Notes under the pieces: generated by a model
The model's database searches: none
Told to the model about the DNA's origin: nothing
Seen by the model: the letters and a program-made list of their open reading frames with translations, nothing else
Translations under genes and position numbers: made by a program
Shown: positions 52,452-61,059 of the stretch, piece after piece
How positions within the stretch are numbered: the stretch's first letter is position 1
Layout of the letters: each line of letters starts with the position of its first letter
From: Marine Group I thaumarchaeote
Lineage (GTDB): Archaea; Thermoproteota; Nitrososphaeria; Nitrososphaerales; Nitrosopumilaceae
Assembly (NCBI GenBank): GCA_013390785.1
Contig: JACASW010000002.1
Coordinates: 1-64,000, forward strand
DNA length: 64,000 bases
Direction: 5' to 3'

Positions 52452-53150
52452 TCAAATCTTACCTAGTTTTTTATATTCTAAGTTTAATTTCTCATAAGTT
52501 TTTTTATCGCCAACATCTATGAAGCCATTTTTTACTAGCACACTGTTAACAGTATTACGCTTAGAAATTACTTTTTTTATTACACTATCCATTCCATATG
52601 GTTTGTTTTTAGGAATAAAGTTTAGGATGTTGGGTTCCATAACATAGCAACCCATGTTGATTTTTGACTTAATCTCAGGTTTTTCATTCCAAGATAATAC
52701 TTTACCATTGCCTTTAGTTTCGATAACTCCATACTTGATGGATGTTTTGTGCTCGTAAAGACTCATTGTGATAAATGATTTCTTTTTCTTATGAGCAGCT
52801 ATCATGTTTTTCAGACTAAAATTGAAAAGCGAGTCTCCATAAACGCAAACGAATGTGTCATCAATGAATTTTTGTGCAGTTTTTAACTGTCCTGCTGTTG
52901 CAAGTGGCTTTCTTGATACAGCATACTCGATATTCACACCAAATTTACTTCCATCCTCAAAATATTTTTCAATTGTTTCATGAAGGTAACTAACACATAG
53001 GACGATATCTTTTACACCATTTTTTCTAATCCACTTGATTAGATATTCTAACAGAGGTTTCTTACCTAATGGTAGCATTGGTTTTGGTTTTTTATTAGTA
53101 AGTGGACGCAGTCTTGTCCCCAAACCGCCGGCGAGAATCACAGCCTTCAT
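52452..53150 (-). CDS. Sugar-nucleotide transferase (NDP-sugar pyrophosphorylase)
   Basis: A 232-residue nucleotidyltransferase. The signature is ILAGGLGTRLRPLTNKKPKP then MLPLGKKPLLEYLIKW at the N-terminus, with VCVYGDSLFNFSLKNMI (metal aspartate) and MGCYVMEPNILNFI in the core. Length and motifs fit glucose-1-phosphate thymidylyl- or mannose-1-phosphate guanylyltransferase types. It probably makes an activated sugar for glycosylation of lipids or S-layer proteins. The GNAT gene follows closely. Confidence 0.9.
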   Translation of the reverse strand: MKAVILAGGLGTRLRPLTNKKPKPMLPLGKKPLLEYLIKWIRKNGVKDIVLCVSYLHETIEKYFEDGSKFGVNIEYAVSRKPLATAGQLKTAQKFIDDTFVCVYGDSLFNFSLKNMIAAHKKKKSFITMSLYEHKTSIKYGVIETKGNGKVLSWNEKPEIKSKINMGCYVMEPNILNFIPKNKPYGMDSVIKKVISKRNTVNSVLVKNGFIDVGDKKTYEKLNLEYKKLGKI

Positions 53151-53198
53151 GAATTTGTATTCTCACGCTGGGACTATTTATGTTAGGTTACACAATTT

Positions 53199-54485
53199 TT
53201 AGTGAAACGATGTCAATTTTGAAACTTTTTGTATTACATCGCTAGGGTTTTTACCAAAGATTAGTATCATTGCTTCCTTTCCGATGTCACCTTTATGATA
53301 AATTACATCAGGCGATTTTGCATTGAGAGAGTTGGATATTCCCCAAGAAATGGAAGAGTTTTCCTTTTGCTTTGACTTTTTTGGTTCCTTGCTCCTGTCA
53401 TAGCTTAGAACAGTGAATTTTGATTTTTTTGCCTTTGCAATAATTTTTGGGTTATATTTTATGTTAAGACTAGAACGAATTTTTGGAAATTTTTTGTTTA
53501 CTTGAATTACAGCAGTTCCGACATGCTGTGAACCACCATATACAATTTCACCAGCTGTCACAACCTCCTTGCCTGATTTTACCAAACGACCGGATATTCC
53601 TAATACATCTTTTATGATTTTTGGGTTTTTTTTAGCAAAAACGAAGTTTGTTTGACACTCTGGAATTACTTTGTAAATGTTTTTGATTTGCTTAAAGTGA
53701 TTGATCGAATCTGATAATTCCCTCATCCCATTTGAAATATTTTTATGAGTAATACTCACGCCTTTTCCAATCTTTTTTGAATTCCTTATGGACTGGTAAA
53801 CATAATCCTTGGCTGTTTTTACTGCATTATACATTGTATTTCCCTTTGCAAGTGATACAGCAATTGACGCAGAGTAGTTACACCCACTACCATGGTTTTT
53901 AATGGGAATTTTTTTGCCAGAAATTACATATTCTTTACTCTCTTCTAAAACAAAATCAGAAATTTTACCATTTGATAAAGTTGTGCCAGTAATGATTACA
54001 CATTTGGCACCCATTGATTGAATTTTCTTTGCGGATTTTTTTGTGTTTGATATTCCTGATAACGCTTTGGCCTCAAACTTGTTTGGAGTTATAACATCAG
54101 CCAATGGAACTATCATCTTTTTGTAATCACGCAGTGCACTTTTTTTAAGAAGTATTGCACCTGTTGTTGATTTTATTATGGGATCGACAACTATTGGAAC
54201 TTTGATTTTTCTTAACTTTGAATGAATTACCTTTATTATTTGAGAATTGTAAACCATCCCAATTTTGATTGCATCAATATGAAAATCAGACAAAATTGAA
54301 TCTATCTGTGCAATTAAGCTTTTAGCAGAAACAGGCTCAACTAATGTAACTTTTCTTGTATTTTGGCTGGTAATTGCAGTTACAACTGTGAATCCGTATA
54401 TATCATGATTAGAAAATGTCTTGATGTCACTTTGTATTCCAGCACCCGAGGATGGGTCGGATCCTCCAATGGAAAGAATGTTCAT
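53199..54485 (-). CDS. Bifunctional HMP kinase / thiamine-phosphate synthase (ThiD-ThiN)
   Basis: A 428-residue fusion. Residues 1-~250 are ThiD, with IGGSDPSSGAGIQSDIKTFS, VVDPIIKSTTGAILL and KNHGSGCNYSASIAVSLAKG. Residues ~255-428 are ThiN, with VPECQTNFVFAKKNP and VTAGEIVYGGSQHVGTAVIQ near the ligand site. It phosphorylates HMP twice and condenses it with the thiazole phosphate, replacing ThiE. thiC follows within 1.5 kb on the other strand. Confidence 0.93.
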   Translation of the reverse strand: MNILSIGGSDPSSGAGIQSDIKTFSNHDIYGFTVVTAITSQNTRKVTLVEPVSAKSLIAQIDSILSDFHIDAIKIGMVYNSQIIKVIHSKLRKIKVPIVVDPIIKSTTGAILLKKSALRDYKKMIVPLADVITPNKFEAKALSGISNTKKSAKKIQSMGAKCVIITGTTLSNGKISDFVLEESKEYVISGKKIPIKNHGSGCNYSASIAVSLAKGNTMYNAVKTAKDYVYQSIRNSKKIGKGVSITHKNISNGMRELSDSINHFKQIKNIYKVIPECQTNFVFAKKNPKIIKDVLGISGRLVKSGKEVVTAGEIVYGGSQHVGTAVIQVNKKFPKIRSSLNIKYNPKIIAKAKKSKFTVLSYDRSKEPKKSKQKENSSISWGISNSLNAKSPDVIYHKGDIGKEAMILIFGKNPSDVIQKVSKLTSFH

Positions 54486-54583
54486 ATCTATATTGAATTA
54501 TGTACCATATTTTAAAAGTAAAATATAGAGGATACCCTTCTACATTAGGTAGATTTTGATAACAAGGCACATTTGGGAGTATC

Positions 54584-55261
54584 ATGCGAGTTCTATGCCT
54601 GAACTGTAATCGTGGTTCAAGCCGAATATCAGGTGAAATCCTAGAAAAAAATGCAGATATTATTTTGTTACAAGAATGGATATCACACAAGACAGATCAA
54701 AGTGCGATTGCTCAAGACTTGTTGAATAGTTTAGGTGAAATATCATCTACAAGATATTTAGTTACAGCATCAAAACAAAAACATATCATACTGCATAAAT
54801 CAGACCGAATTTTAATCACTCAGCATGATTCATCAATTCTCATCAATACTTATTTTCCAGCGGGAAAAACAATCGAAAGGAATGAACACTTCCAAAAATT
54901 GTCTTCGATTATTGATAATCTAAATTTGACTCCTATGTTGATTGCTGGTGATTTCAATTTAGCGCCCAGGAAGAAAGATGGTTGGTATGGAAACACCCAT
55001 TCTGATTTCACAAAAAAATCTGAAAGAGAAAATTTTCTCAAATTCTTGAGGAAATATGAGTTGTATGATTTGGGTATGGAGCTGGACTGGGTGCCAACCC
55101 TTGAGCGTGATATTAACGGAAAAAGTAGTAGATTTAGATGTGATCTTTTCCTACTCAAGGAAGATCTCCTAGAACTATCTAAAATGAGCTATGACCATAA
55201 ATTTAGAACTCAAAAAGGTCTGAGTGATCATTCAGCATTATTAGTGGAGTTGGAATTATGA
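54584..55261 (+). CDS. Endonuclease/exonuclease/phosphatase (EEP) family protein
   Basis: A 225-residue Mg-dependent phosphodiesterase fold like APE1/exonuclease III. Motifs are VLCLNCNRG at the N-terminus, the metal glutamate in IILLQEWIS, the catalytic MLIAGDFNLAPR near residue 125, a variable DLFLLK aspartate, and the final GLSDHSALLVELEL. The substrate may be DNA, RNA or a small phosphodiester. The stop overlaps the next gene (ATGA), so the two are coupled; that partner is a methyltransferase-like protein. Confidence 0.88.
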   Translation: MRVLCLNCNRGSSRISGEILEKNADIILLQEWISHKTDQSAIAQDLLNSLGEISSTRYLVTASKQKHIILHKSDRILITQHDSSILINTYFPAGKTIERNEHFQKLSSIIDNLNLTPMLIAGDFNLAPRKKDGWYGNTHSDFTKKSERENFLKFLRKYELYDLGMELDWVPTLERDINGKSSRFRCDLFLLKEDLLELSKMSYDHKFRTQKGLSDHSALLVELEL

Positions 55262-55854
55262 AAAATGAATCCCACAAAACAGCCATCCCTAGAAAAGAAT
55301 GGTCAAAACCGGGAAGATGGTTATATGAACATTTTTTCCAAAAAGACAACATTACTCTAGGTTCAATGTTGGATTTTGGTGCAGGAAAATCAATAGATAG
55401 CGAATGTTGGCAAAAAGAAACTGGTGCTATTGCACAAGCATATGATGAACATGAACAACCTAAATTCCCAGGGAGGGGTAATAGGCCAGACGGACAAAAA
55501 TTCGGACTCGTTACTGTTATTTTTGTGTTGAATGTAGTTGAAACCGATCAAGACAGAATTAAGATACTAAATGATGCGATGCAATATGTCAAGCCAGATG
55601 GTTATATTTTCATCGCCACCAGAAGTAAGAAGGATATTGCCAATGCAGTGAAGAGGGGAAACAACTGGAAAGAAATATCACCTGGGGCTTATGTGTCTGA
55701 TCCCAGAAAAAATACGATCCAATGTGGAGTCGATGATCAAGATATTCAAAGTTTAATTTCGAAGTCAGATTACAGTCATTTCACATACAAAGAACTCAAC
55801 GAACATCCGGGTTCAGAAATTGGTTGTGCTCTTTTTCAGAACACTAGAACATAA
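55258..55854 (+). CDS. SAM methyltransferase-like protein related to phosphorothioation-associated methyltransferases
   Basis: A 198-residue protein. It opens HKTAIPRKEWSKPGRWLYEH. Motif I is SMLDFGAGKSIDSECWQKE, the strand-2 acidic residue is in YDEHEQPKFP, and VTVIFVLNVVETDQDRIKIL has the pattern of the putative methyltransferases associated with DNA phosphorothioation in bacteria, recalled from memory. No dnd genes are visible. It is translationally coupled to the EEP-nuclease gene directly upstream. Activity and substrate are unproven. Confidence 0.72.
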   Translation: MKNESHKTAIPRKEWSKPGRWLYEHFFQKDNITLGSMLDFGAGKSIDSECWQKETGAIAQAYDEHEQPKFPGRGNRPDGQKFGLVTVIFVLNVVETDQDRIKILNDAMQYVKPDGYIFIATRSKKDIANAVKRGNNWKEISPGAYVSDPRKNTIQCGVDDQDIQSLISKSDYSHFTYKELNEHPGSEIGCALFQNTRT

Positions 55855-55936
55855 GGGGGTCCCTTGTAAACTACGTCATATACGTGGGTACCGACGGTGT
55901 ATTATTTTTAAAATTTGATCGCTGACTTGACGACTG

Positions 55937-55943
55937 TTTAAAT
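55937..55943 (+). promoter_or_regulatory. TATA-like box of thiC
   Basis: TTTAAAT sits 23-29 bases before the thiC ATG at 55966. No thi-box (TPP riboswitch) pattern is seen in the 111-base gap. Confidence 0.5.
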
Positions 55944-55965
55944 CCATCAGAAGGTTAGTGTACTT

Positions 55966-57294
55966 ATGGCTACTCAAATGACCTCTGCAAGAAGAGGTAT
56001 TGCAACTGATGAGATGAAGCAGGTTGCAAAAGATGAAGATGTTACACTTGATTGGCTTTTACCAAAAATTGCAATAGGTTCAATTATCATTCCAAGTAAC
56101 AACGTAAGACCCCAGAAGATTCACAATGTGGGAATTGGAAAAGGCATGAAAACTAAGGTGAATGTAAACATTGGTACTTCAACATTAAACGTCAACGTTG
56201 AGGAGGAGATTGAAAAAGCCAAAGTAGCTGTAAAATATCATGCTGATACAATCATGGATCTTAGCGATGGCGGGGATGTTGGCAGCATTAGAAGGACGTT
56301 ATTGGATACAGCACCTATAACATTTGGAACTGTACCAATTTATGAAGCATATAACTTCGGTGTTGAAAAACACAAAAATCCTCTTGATATTACGGAGGAT
56401 GATTATCTAAAGGCATTCGAAAATAACATAAAAGATGGAGTTGATTATACAACAATTCATTCTGGAATTACCAAAGAAATTGCAAAAAGAATTTTCAAGG
56501 TAGAACGATATGCTGGTGTTGTAAGTAAGGGCGGAACAATAACTGCAGCATGGATGCTGAAATATGATAAGGAAAATCCTTACATCACTCATTATGACTA
56601 TATGATTGAATTAGCGCAAAAATATGATGTCACTTTTAGTCTAGGCGATGCACTTCGTCCAGGTTCTATATTGGATTCACATGACGAATTACAGGTACAG
56701 GAAATGATCAATATAGGGAGGCTAGCAAAGCGTGCAATTGAAAAAGATGTTCAAGTAATGATTGAGGGTCCTGGTCATGTTCCACTGAATGAAGTTACTG
56801 CAAATGTTACACTAGCAAAATCAATGATTGGAGACGTCCCATACTATGTTTTGGGACCTCTTGTTACAGATATTGCATCTGGGCATGATCATATAGCAAG
56901 CGCAATTGGTGCTGCAGTTTCAGCAAGTGCGGGGGTTGATCTTTTATGCTATCTAACACCATCTGAACACTTGGCGTTACCAACTCCAGATGAAGTAAAA
57001 GAAGGTCTGATAGCATACAGAATTGCTGCTCATGCAGGAGATTTGGTGAAGCTCCGAGAGAAATCCATTAAATGGGATATGGATATGACTGAAGCAAGAA
57101 GAACCCTTGACTGGGAAAAGCAACTTGCTTTATCAATAGATCCAGAAAAGGCCGCATTAATTCATGGACGTACAGGACAGCATCCAGGAAATAATGTACC
57201 GTGTACCATGTGTGGTGGTGCTTGTGTGTATATCATGCTACCAAAACAACGTAAGTACGAAAAAGAAGAAAAAAAATTACAGCAAACTAAATAG
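55966..57294 (+). CDS. thiC: Phosphomethylpyrimidine synthase ThiC
   Basis: A radical-SAM-type enzyme that rearranges AIR into HMP-phosphate for thiamine. It is 442 residues, the shorter archaeal form. Motifs are DTIMDLSDGGDVGSIRR, the SLGDALRPGSILDSHDELQ segment, MIEGPGHVPLNEV, and the C-terminal Fe-S cysteines in VPCTMCGGACVYIM (CX2CX3C). It supplies the substrate of ThiD-ThiN. Confidence 0.96.
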   Translation: MATQMTSARRGIATDEMKQVAKDEDVTLDWLLPKIAIGSIIIPSNNVRPQKIHNVGIGKGMKTKVNVNIGTSTLNVNVEEEIEKAKVAVKYHADTIMDLSDGGDVGSIRRTLLDTAPITFGTVPIYEAYNFGVEKHKNPLDITEDDYLKAFENNIKDGVDYTTIHSGITKEIAKRIFKVERYAGVVSKGGTITAAWMLKYDKENPYITHYDYMIELAQKYDVTFSLGDALRPGSILDSHDELQVQEMINIGRLAKRAIEKDVQVMIEGPGHVPLNEVTANVTLAKSMIGDVPYYVLGPLVTDIASGHDHIASAIGAAVSASAGVDLLCYLTPSEHLALPTPDEVKEGLIAYRIAAHAGDLVKLREKSIKWDMDMTEARRTLDWEKQLALSIDPEKAALIHGRTGQHPGNNVPCTMCGGACVYIMLPKQRKYEKEEKKLQQTK

Positions 57295-57684
57295 TATTTT
57301 TTCTAACTCTGGAACAGTTTCATAATTTTTAATCTCGTTTGGTTTTATCCATTTAAATTCGGAATTTTCCCAATTAAGTTTTATTTCTGGATTTTTTGTC
57401 TTGAATAAAAATGGAAAAATATTCCACTCGTGATTTTTATATTGTACAGCTTCAATTTTTATTCGTTCATTAGCCTTCAATAATTCTATTTCTTCTTCAT
57501 TAATCCCAGTTTCCTCCAAAATTTCAGTTTTTGCTCTATCTAATGGGGTTGTGTCATTTTTTTCAATAATTCCACTTACTCCGGCCCATAAACATTTCAT
57601 GGATTTTACTTTATCACTTCTTTTTAAAATAAGAATTCTGTCACCATTTTTAATAAACGACGTAACAATATTTGTAAAGCGCAT
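57277..57684 (-). CDS. Nudix hydrolase
   Basis: About 135 residues from ATG 57684; an earlier ATG at 57699 is also possible. The Nudix box reads GIIEKNDTTPLDRAKTEILE then ETGI, with the expected Gly, Glu, Arg-type pattern (Lys in place of the usual Arg). A preceding GDRILILKRSDKVKSM and the later WNIFPFLFKTK fit. It hydrolyses a nucleoside-diphosphate-linked compound; the substrate is unknown. It is the last gene of the aro operon, about 4 bases after tyrA, and overlaps the thiC 3' end by 18 bases. Confidence 0.88.
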   Translation of the reverse strand: MRFTNIVTSFIKNGDRILILKRSDKVKSMKCLWAGVSGIIEKNDTTPLDRAKTEILEETGINEEEIELLKANERIKIEAVQYKNHEWNIFPFLFKTKNPEIKLNWENSEFKWIKPNEIKNYETVPELEKILFSLL

Positions 57685-57688
57685 ATTG

Positions 57689-58543
57689 TTATTTTTCAAC
57701 TGTCTTGATCATTGCAGATAATTTTTTATTTGATTTTTCTAAATCTACATTTTTTGAAATTTTTTCTTGGCTTGATTTAATATAATCAATTATTTCTTCA
57801 CTTTTTCCTTCCTGTGAATTTGTAAGAAGTCGTCCTATATCCTTCCAAAACTCTTCGCCAGATTTTCTTACCTCTGGATTGGATACTATTGTTTCTATCA
57901 GTTCAGCTGATTCTGTAAGTATACTTTCAGCAATGATCCTTTGAGCTTTAAATGTTGTACCAGCCATTTTTTCAGTTAGTGAAATTTTTTCATCTTTTGC
58001 AAGTATGTTTGCAAAGGCAATATTGATTAAATGAGTCAATCCAAGAATAACAGCGATTTTTTTATCATGTTCAGTTGCATCAATTGTAACAAAATTTGCT
58101 CCTGGAAAAAGCGATTTTGTTGCTGTTAATTCCTTTTGTGCATCCTTGATCGGTACTATGATTATGTTTTTACCTTTAATGTTTTTTATACCTGGTCCAA
58201 ACATTGGGTGAATGCAAATAGGGTTTATTTTAGATGGCGTTTTTAAAAGCGTTTGAGCGGTTTTAGATTTTTGCGAAGATATTTCTATTAGATATGAACC
58301 ACGTTTCATTTCTTTAGAAATTAATCTTATAATTTCAGGGGTGTTTTTTGTAGGTGTGCACAAAAGGACATAATCAATTTGTAATATTGCGCTAACAAGA
58401 GAATGTGCTTTATCGACGAATTTTTCTTTTATCTCATTATTTGTATCAAATCCCTTTACCTTGAAACCCATTTTATGAAAATAATTTGCAAACCATTTAC
58501 CCATTTTGCCGTTTACGCCAACGATTGCAATTTCTTTATTCAT
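57689..58543 (-). CDS. tyrA: Prephenate dehydrogenase
   Basis: A 284-residue TyrA. The NAD(P)-binding loop is IVGVNGKMGKWFANYFHKM at the N-terminus, with VLLCTPTKNTPEIIRLI, the catalytic-region histidine in NPICIHPMFGPGI, and the helical dimer domain with GLTHLINIAFANILAKDEK. It converts prephenate or arogenate toward tyrosine. It overlaps the upstream chorismate mutase/aminotransferase by 8 bases, a direct pathway neighbour. Confidence 0.93.
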   Translation of the reverse strand: MNKEIAIVGVNGKMGKWFANYFHKMGFKVKGFDTNNEIKEKFVDKAHSLVSAILQIDYVLLCTPTKNTPEIIRLISKEMKRGSYLIEISSQKSKTAQTLLKTPSKINPICIHPMFGPGIKNIKGKNIIIVPIKDAQKELTATKSLFPGANFVTIDATEHDKKIAVILGLTHLINIAFANILAKDEKISLTEKMAGTTFKAQRIIAESILTESAELIETIVSNPEVRKSGEEFWKDIGRLLTNSQEGKSEEIIDYIKSSQEKISKNVDLEKSNKKLSAMIKTVEK

Positions 58544-59903
58544 ATGATTCCTTCAATACGGTATCTAATATTATCATACCTTCCTTTAACTTGGTTTCAT
58601 CTATTGCTGTGATTCTAAAAAATTCCTTATAGTCTCCAAACCCCTCGCCTGGGGCTATGGCAACCCCTTGTTCTAACAGCTTTTCTGAAAATTTTGTTGC
58701 ATCAAAATCCTTGTATTTTGTTTTAGCAAACAGGTACATGGCTCCATCGGGCTCGACGAATTCCAGACCGATATCTTTTGCACTTTTCACTAATGCTTGT
58801 CGTCTTTCGCTTATAATATCTGAACTCTCAGACGTGTCAAACCCAAGAGCTTGTAATGCAACATATTGAATTGGCTCTGAAACATTTGTCAGACTAAGCG
58901 CTTGTAACTTTGACATTTTCTCTATGATGTATGGTTCTGCAATTACAAATCCAATCCTATAGCCAGTCATAGCATACGACTTGGAAAATGATTTTGTGAT
59001 TATAGATTTTTCATAATTATATTTCACCACAGATTCAAGCCATAAATCAGTCTCCTGCATCATATCATAAATCTCATCGCTTAATACATAGAGATCATGT
59101 TCTTTTGCTGTTTGGATAATATTATCTAGAAGTTTCTGTGGGATAGTCTTTCCTGTTGGGTTATTCGGATAGTTTAGGATAATCATCTTTGTGTTTTCAT
59201 TTATCGTATTGTTGATTTGTTCAATGGATGGTTCCCATTTTGTTTCTAGTGTTGTCTTTATTGTTCTAACTTTGATGCCAGCATTTAATGCACAGTCCTT
59301 GTATGCTGGCCATGCTGGTTCTATTACAATTATTTCATCACCAGGATTTAGTAGTGTAGTTATCGCCAGGTAAACTGCGAATCTTGCACCCGGGCAAATC
59401 ATTATGTTTTCTACTGGTACGTCTCCAGATACAACTGTACCAACAATTCCCTTTCGCAATTCTGTAATTCCCTTTGTAGGACCATACTTTCCGTATCCTT
59501 TGTCGTATACCTCTGCAAGTGCAGTTTTTACCACTTCTGGTGGCTTGAAATCTGGTTCTCCAACTTCAAGATGGATTATTTTTTTACCCTCTTCTTCAAG
59601 CGCTTTTGCTTTCAAAAATACTGAAAGATGTGTTTGCTTGCCGTCAGATTGTACCTTTACAGACTCGTTAAGTAGTAAATTGAGAAATTTTAATGCCGTA
59701 GATTGATCCAAGTCAATTTCCTTGCATAACTTGGTAACCTGAGTTCGTAACGCATCCTCTCTTTCCTCGTCTGTTACAGTCATGCCAAGATTTGCTTTGG
59801 CATCGCCTATCTGTTTGGCAATGTCTGTTCTTGTCTTTAACAGCTTGATCATCTCAAGCGTTATCTCTTCAATTTTCTTACGATGTTCCTCTATATCTGA
59901 CAT
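58536..59903 (-). CDS. Fused AroQ chorismate mutase and class I aminotransferase
   Basis: A 455-residue fusion. Residues 1-~85 are an AroQ helical bundle (RKKIEEITLEMIKLLKTRTD, with IAKQIGDAKANLGM). The remainder is a PLP aminotransferase of AspC fold, with LEVGEPDFKPPEVVK, KYGPTKGITELRKGIV, ILNYPNNPTGKTIPQ, the PLP lysine in ITKSFSKSYAMTGYRIGF, and an arginine late in FFRITAI. It would turn chorismate to prephenate and transaminate prephenate or phenylpyruvate-type acids. Placement between aroC and tyrA supports aromatic synthesis. Confidence 0.92.
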   Translation of the reverse strand: MSDIEEHRKKIEEITLEMIKLLKTRTDIAKQIGDAKANLGMTVTDEEREDALRTQVTKLCKEIDLDQSTALKFLNLLLNESVKVQSDGKQTHLSVFLKAKALEEEGKKIIHLEVGEPDFKPPEVVKTALAEVYDKGYGKYGPTKGITELRKGIVGTVVSGDVPVENIMICPGARFAVYLAITTLLNPGDEIIVIEPAWPAYKDCALNAGIKVRTIKTTLETKWEPSIEQINNTINENTKMIILNYPNNPTGKTIPQKLLDNIIQTAKEHDLYVLSDEIYDMMQETDLWLESVVKYNYEKSIITKSFSKSYAMTGYRIGFVIAEPYIIEKMSKLQALSLTNVSEPIQYVALQALGFDTSESSDIISERRQALVKSAKDIGLEFVEPDGAMYLFAKTKYKDFDATKFSEKLLEQGVAIAPGEGFGDYKEFFRITAIDETKLKEGMIILDTVLKESYE

Positions 59904-59904
59904 T

Positions 59905-60999
59905 TTAGATAACTGGTTTTATGAAACCACCTTGCAATGCTTGGTCTGCAATTACTAGCGACACTATAGAATCAACAACAGGAGGTGCTCGTGGCACTAC
60001 GCATGGGTCGTGTCTACCCTCTACTCTTAATTTTGTATTTTTCTTAGTTTTGAGATCAACCGTTTCCTGAATCTTGCCTATCGATGAAGCTGGCTTGAAG
60101 GCAACTCGCATTACTATTGGCATTCCATTTGATATGCCGCCTAAAATTCCACCGGAATTATTTGTCTTAGTAATCACCTTGCCATTACGGAATGTGTAAG
60201 AATCATTATTTTGTGAACCGTGTTTTTCAGAACCGGAAAATCCAGAACCAAATTCAACCCCCTTGACAGCTGGTATTGCATAAATGGCCTTACTGAGTTC
60301 TGATTCTAGTGAGCTAAAAATTGGCTCTCCCAGCCCGACAGGAATATTGTTTGTTACAGATTCAATAACACCTCCCAACGAATCACCCTTTTTCCTAGCG
60401 TCAAGTACTGACTTTTTCATTTTTCCTGCGATCGCTTTTTCAGGACACCTGACTTCGTTTCCATATATCGATTTGAGCATCTGTGAAGTAGCTTGATTTT
60501 TCATCTTTATCTTTCCAATTTGGCATGTGTATGCGTTTGTTTCAACACCAAGTGTAACTTTGAGTAATTTTCTCGCAATTGCACCACCCATTACATGCGT
60601 GGCTGTCAATCTTCCGGAAAATCTTCCACCGCCACGATGATCATTGAATTTTTTGTATTTTACAAAAGCAGGATAATCAGAGTGACCCGGTCTCATTGTG
60701 GTTTTTAATTTAGCATAACTTTTTGAATCATGATCTTTGTTCCAGATGATTGTTGTAATGGGTGCACCCGTAGTGTATCCTCTAAACACACCTGAAAGAA
60801 TCTCTACGATGTCGCCTTCTTTTCTTTGTGTTGAAACTAATGATTGACCAGGTCTCCTTAAATCAAGCATTTTTTGTATGTCTTTTTCGTCTAATTCTAG
60901 ACCCGCTGGGCAGCCGTCAAGTACTGCCCCTACACATTTACCATGACTTTCACCAAAACTTGTTAAGACTAAATTATGTCCAATTGAGCTTCCTACCAC
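59905..60999 (-). CDS. aroC: Chorismate synthase
   Basis: It makes chorismate from EPSP using reduced flavin. The 364-residue length is normal. Family signatures are SFGESHGKCVGAVLDGCPAG at the N-terminus, the FMN/substrate region DHRGGGRFSGRLTATHVMGG near residue 118, and VEGRHDPCVVPRAPPVVDSI near the C-terminus. It lies 60 bases after aroA and one base before the chorismate mutase fusion. Confidence 0.96.
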   Translation of the reverse strand: MVGSSIGHNLVLTSFGESHGKCVGAVLDGCPAGLELDEKDIQKMLDLRRPGQSLVSTQRKEGDIVEILSGVFRGYTTGAPITTIIWNKDHDSKSYAKLKTTMRPGHSDYPAFVKYKKFNDHRGGGRFSGRLTATHVMGGAIARKLLKVTLGVETNAYTCQIGKIKMKNQATSQMLKSIYGNEVRCPEKAIAGKMKKSVLDARKKGDSLGGVIESVTNNIPVGLGEPIFSSLESELSKAIYAIPAVKGVEFGSGFSGSEKHGSQNNDSYTFRNGKVITKTNNSGGILGGISNGMPIVMRVAFKPASSIGKIQETVDLKTKKNTKLRVEGRHDPCVVPRAPPVVDSIVSLVIADQALQGGFIKPVI

Positions 61000-61059
61000 A
61001 GTATAATATTATTTTAAGATAAATATAACTCTACAATTGATTTAGCAAATAATTTCCTA

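Noticed and set aside
55855-55965. TPP riboswitch before thiC
   Set aside because: No thi-box consensus (such as CTGAGA) is present in the gap; a TATA-like promoter explains it better.
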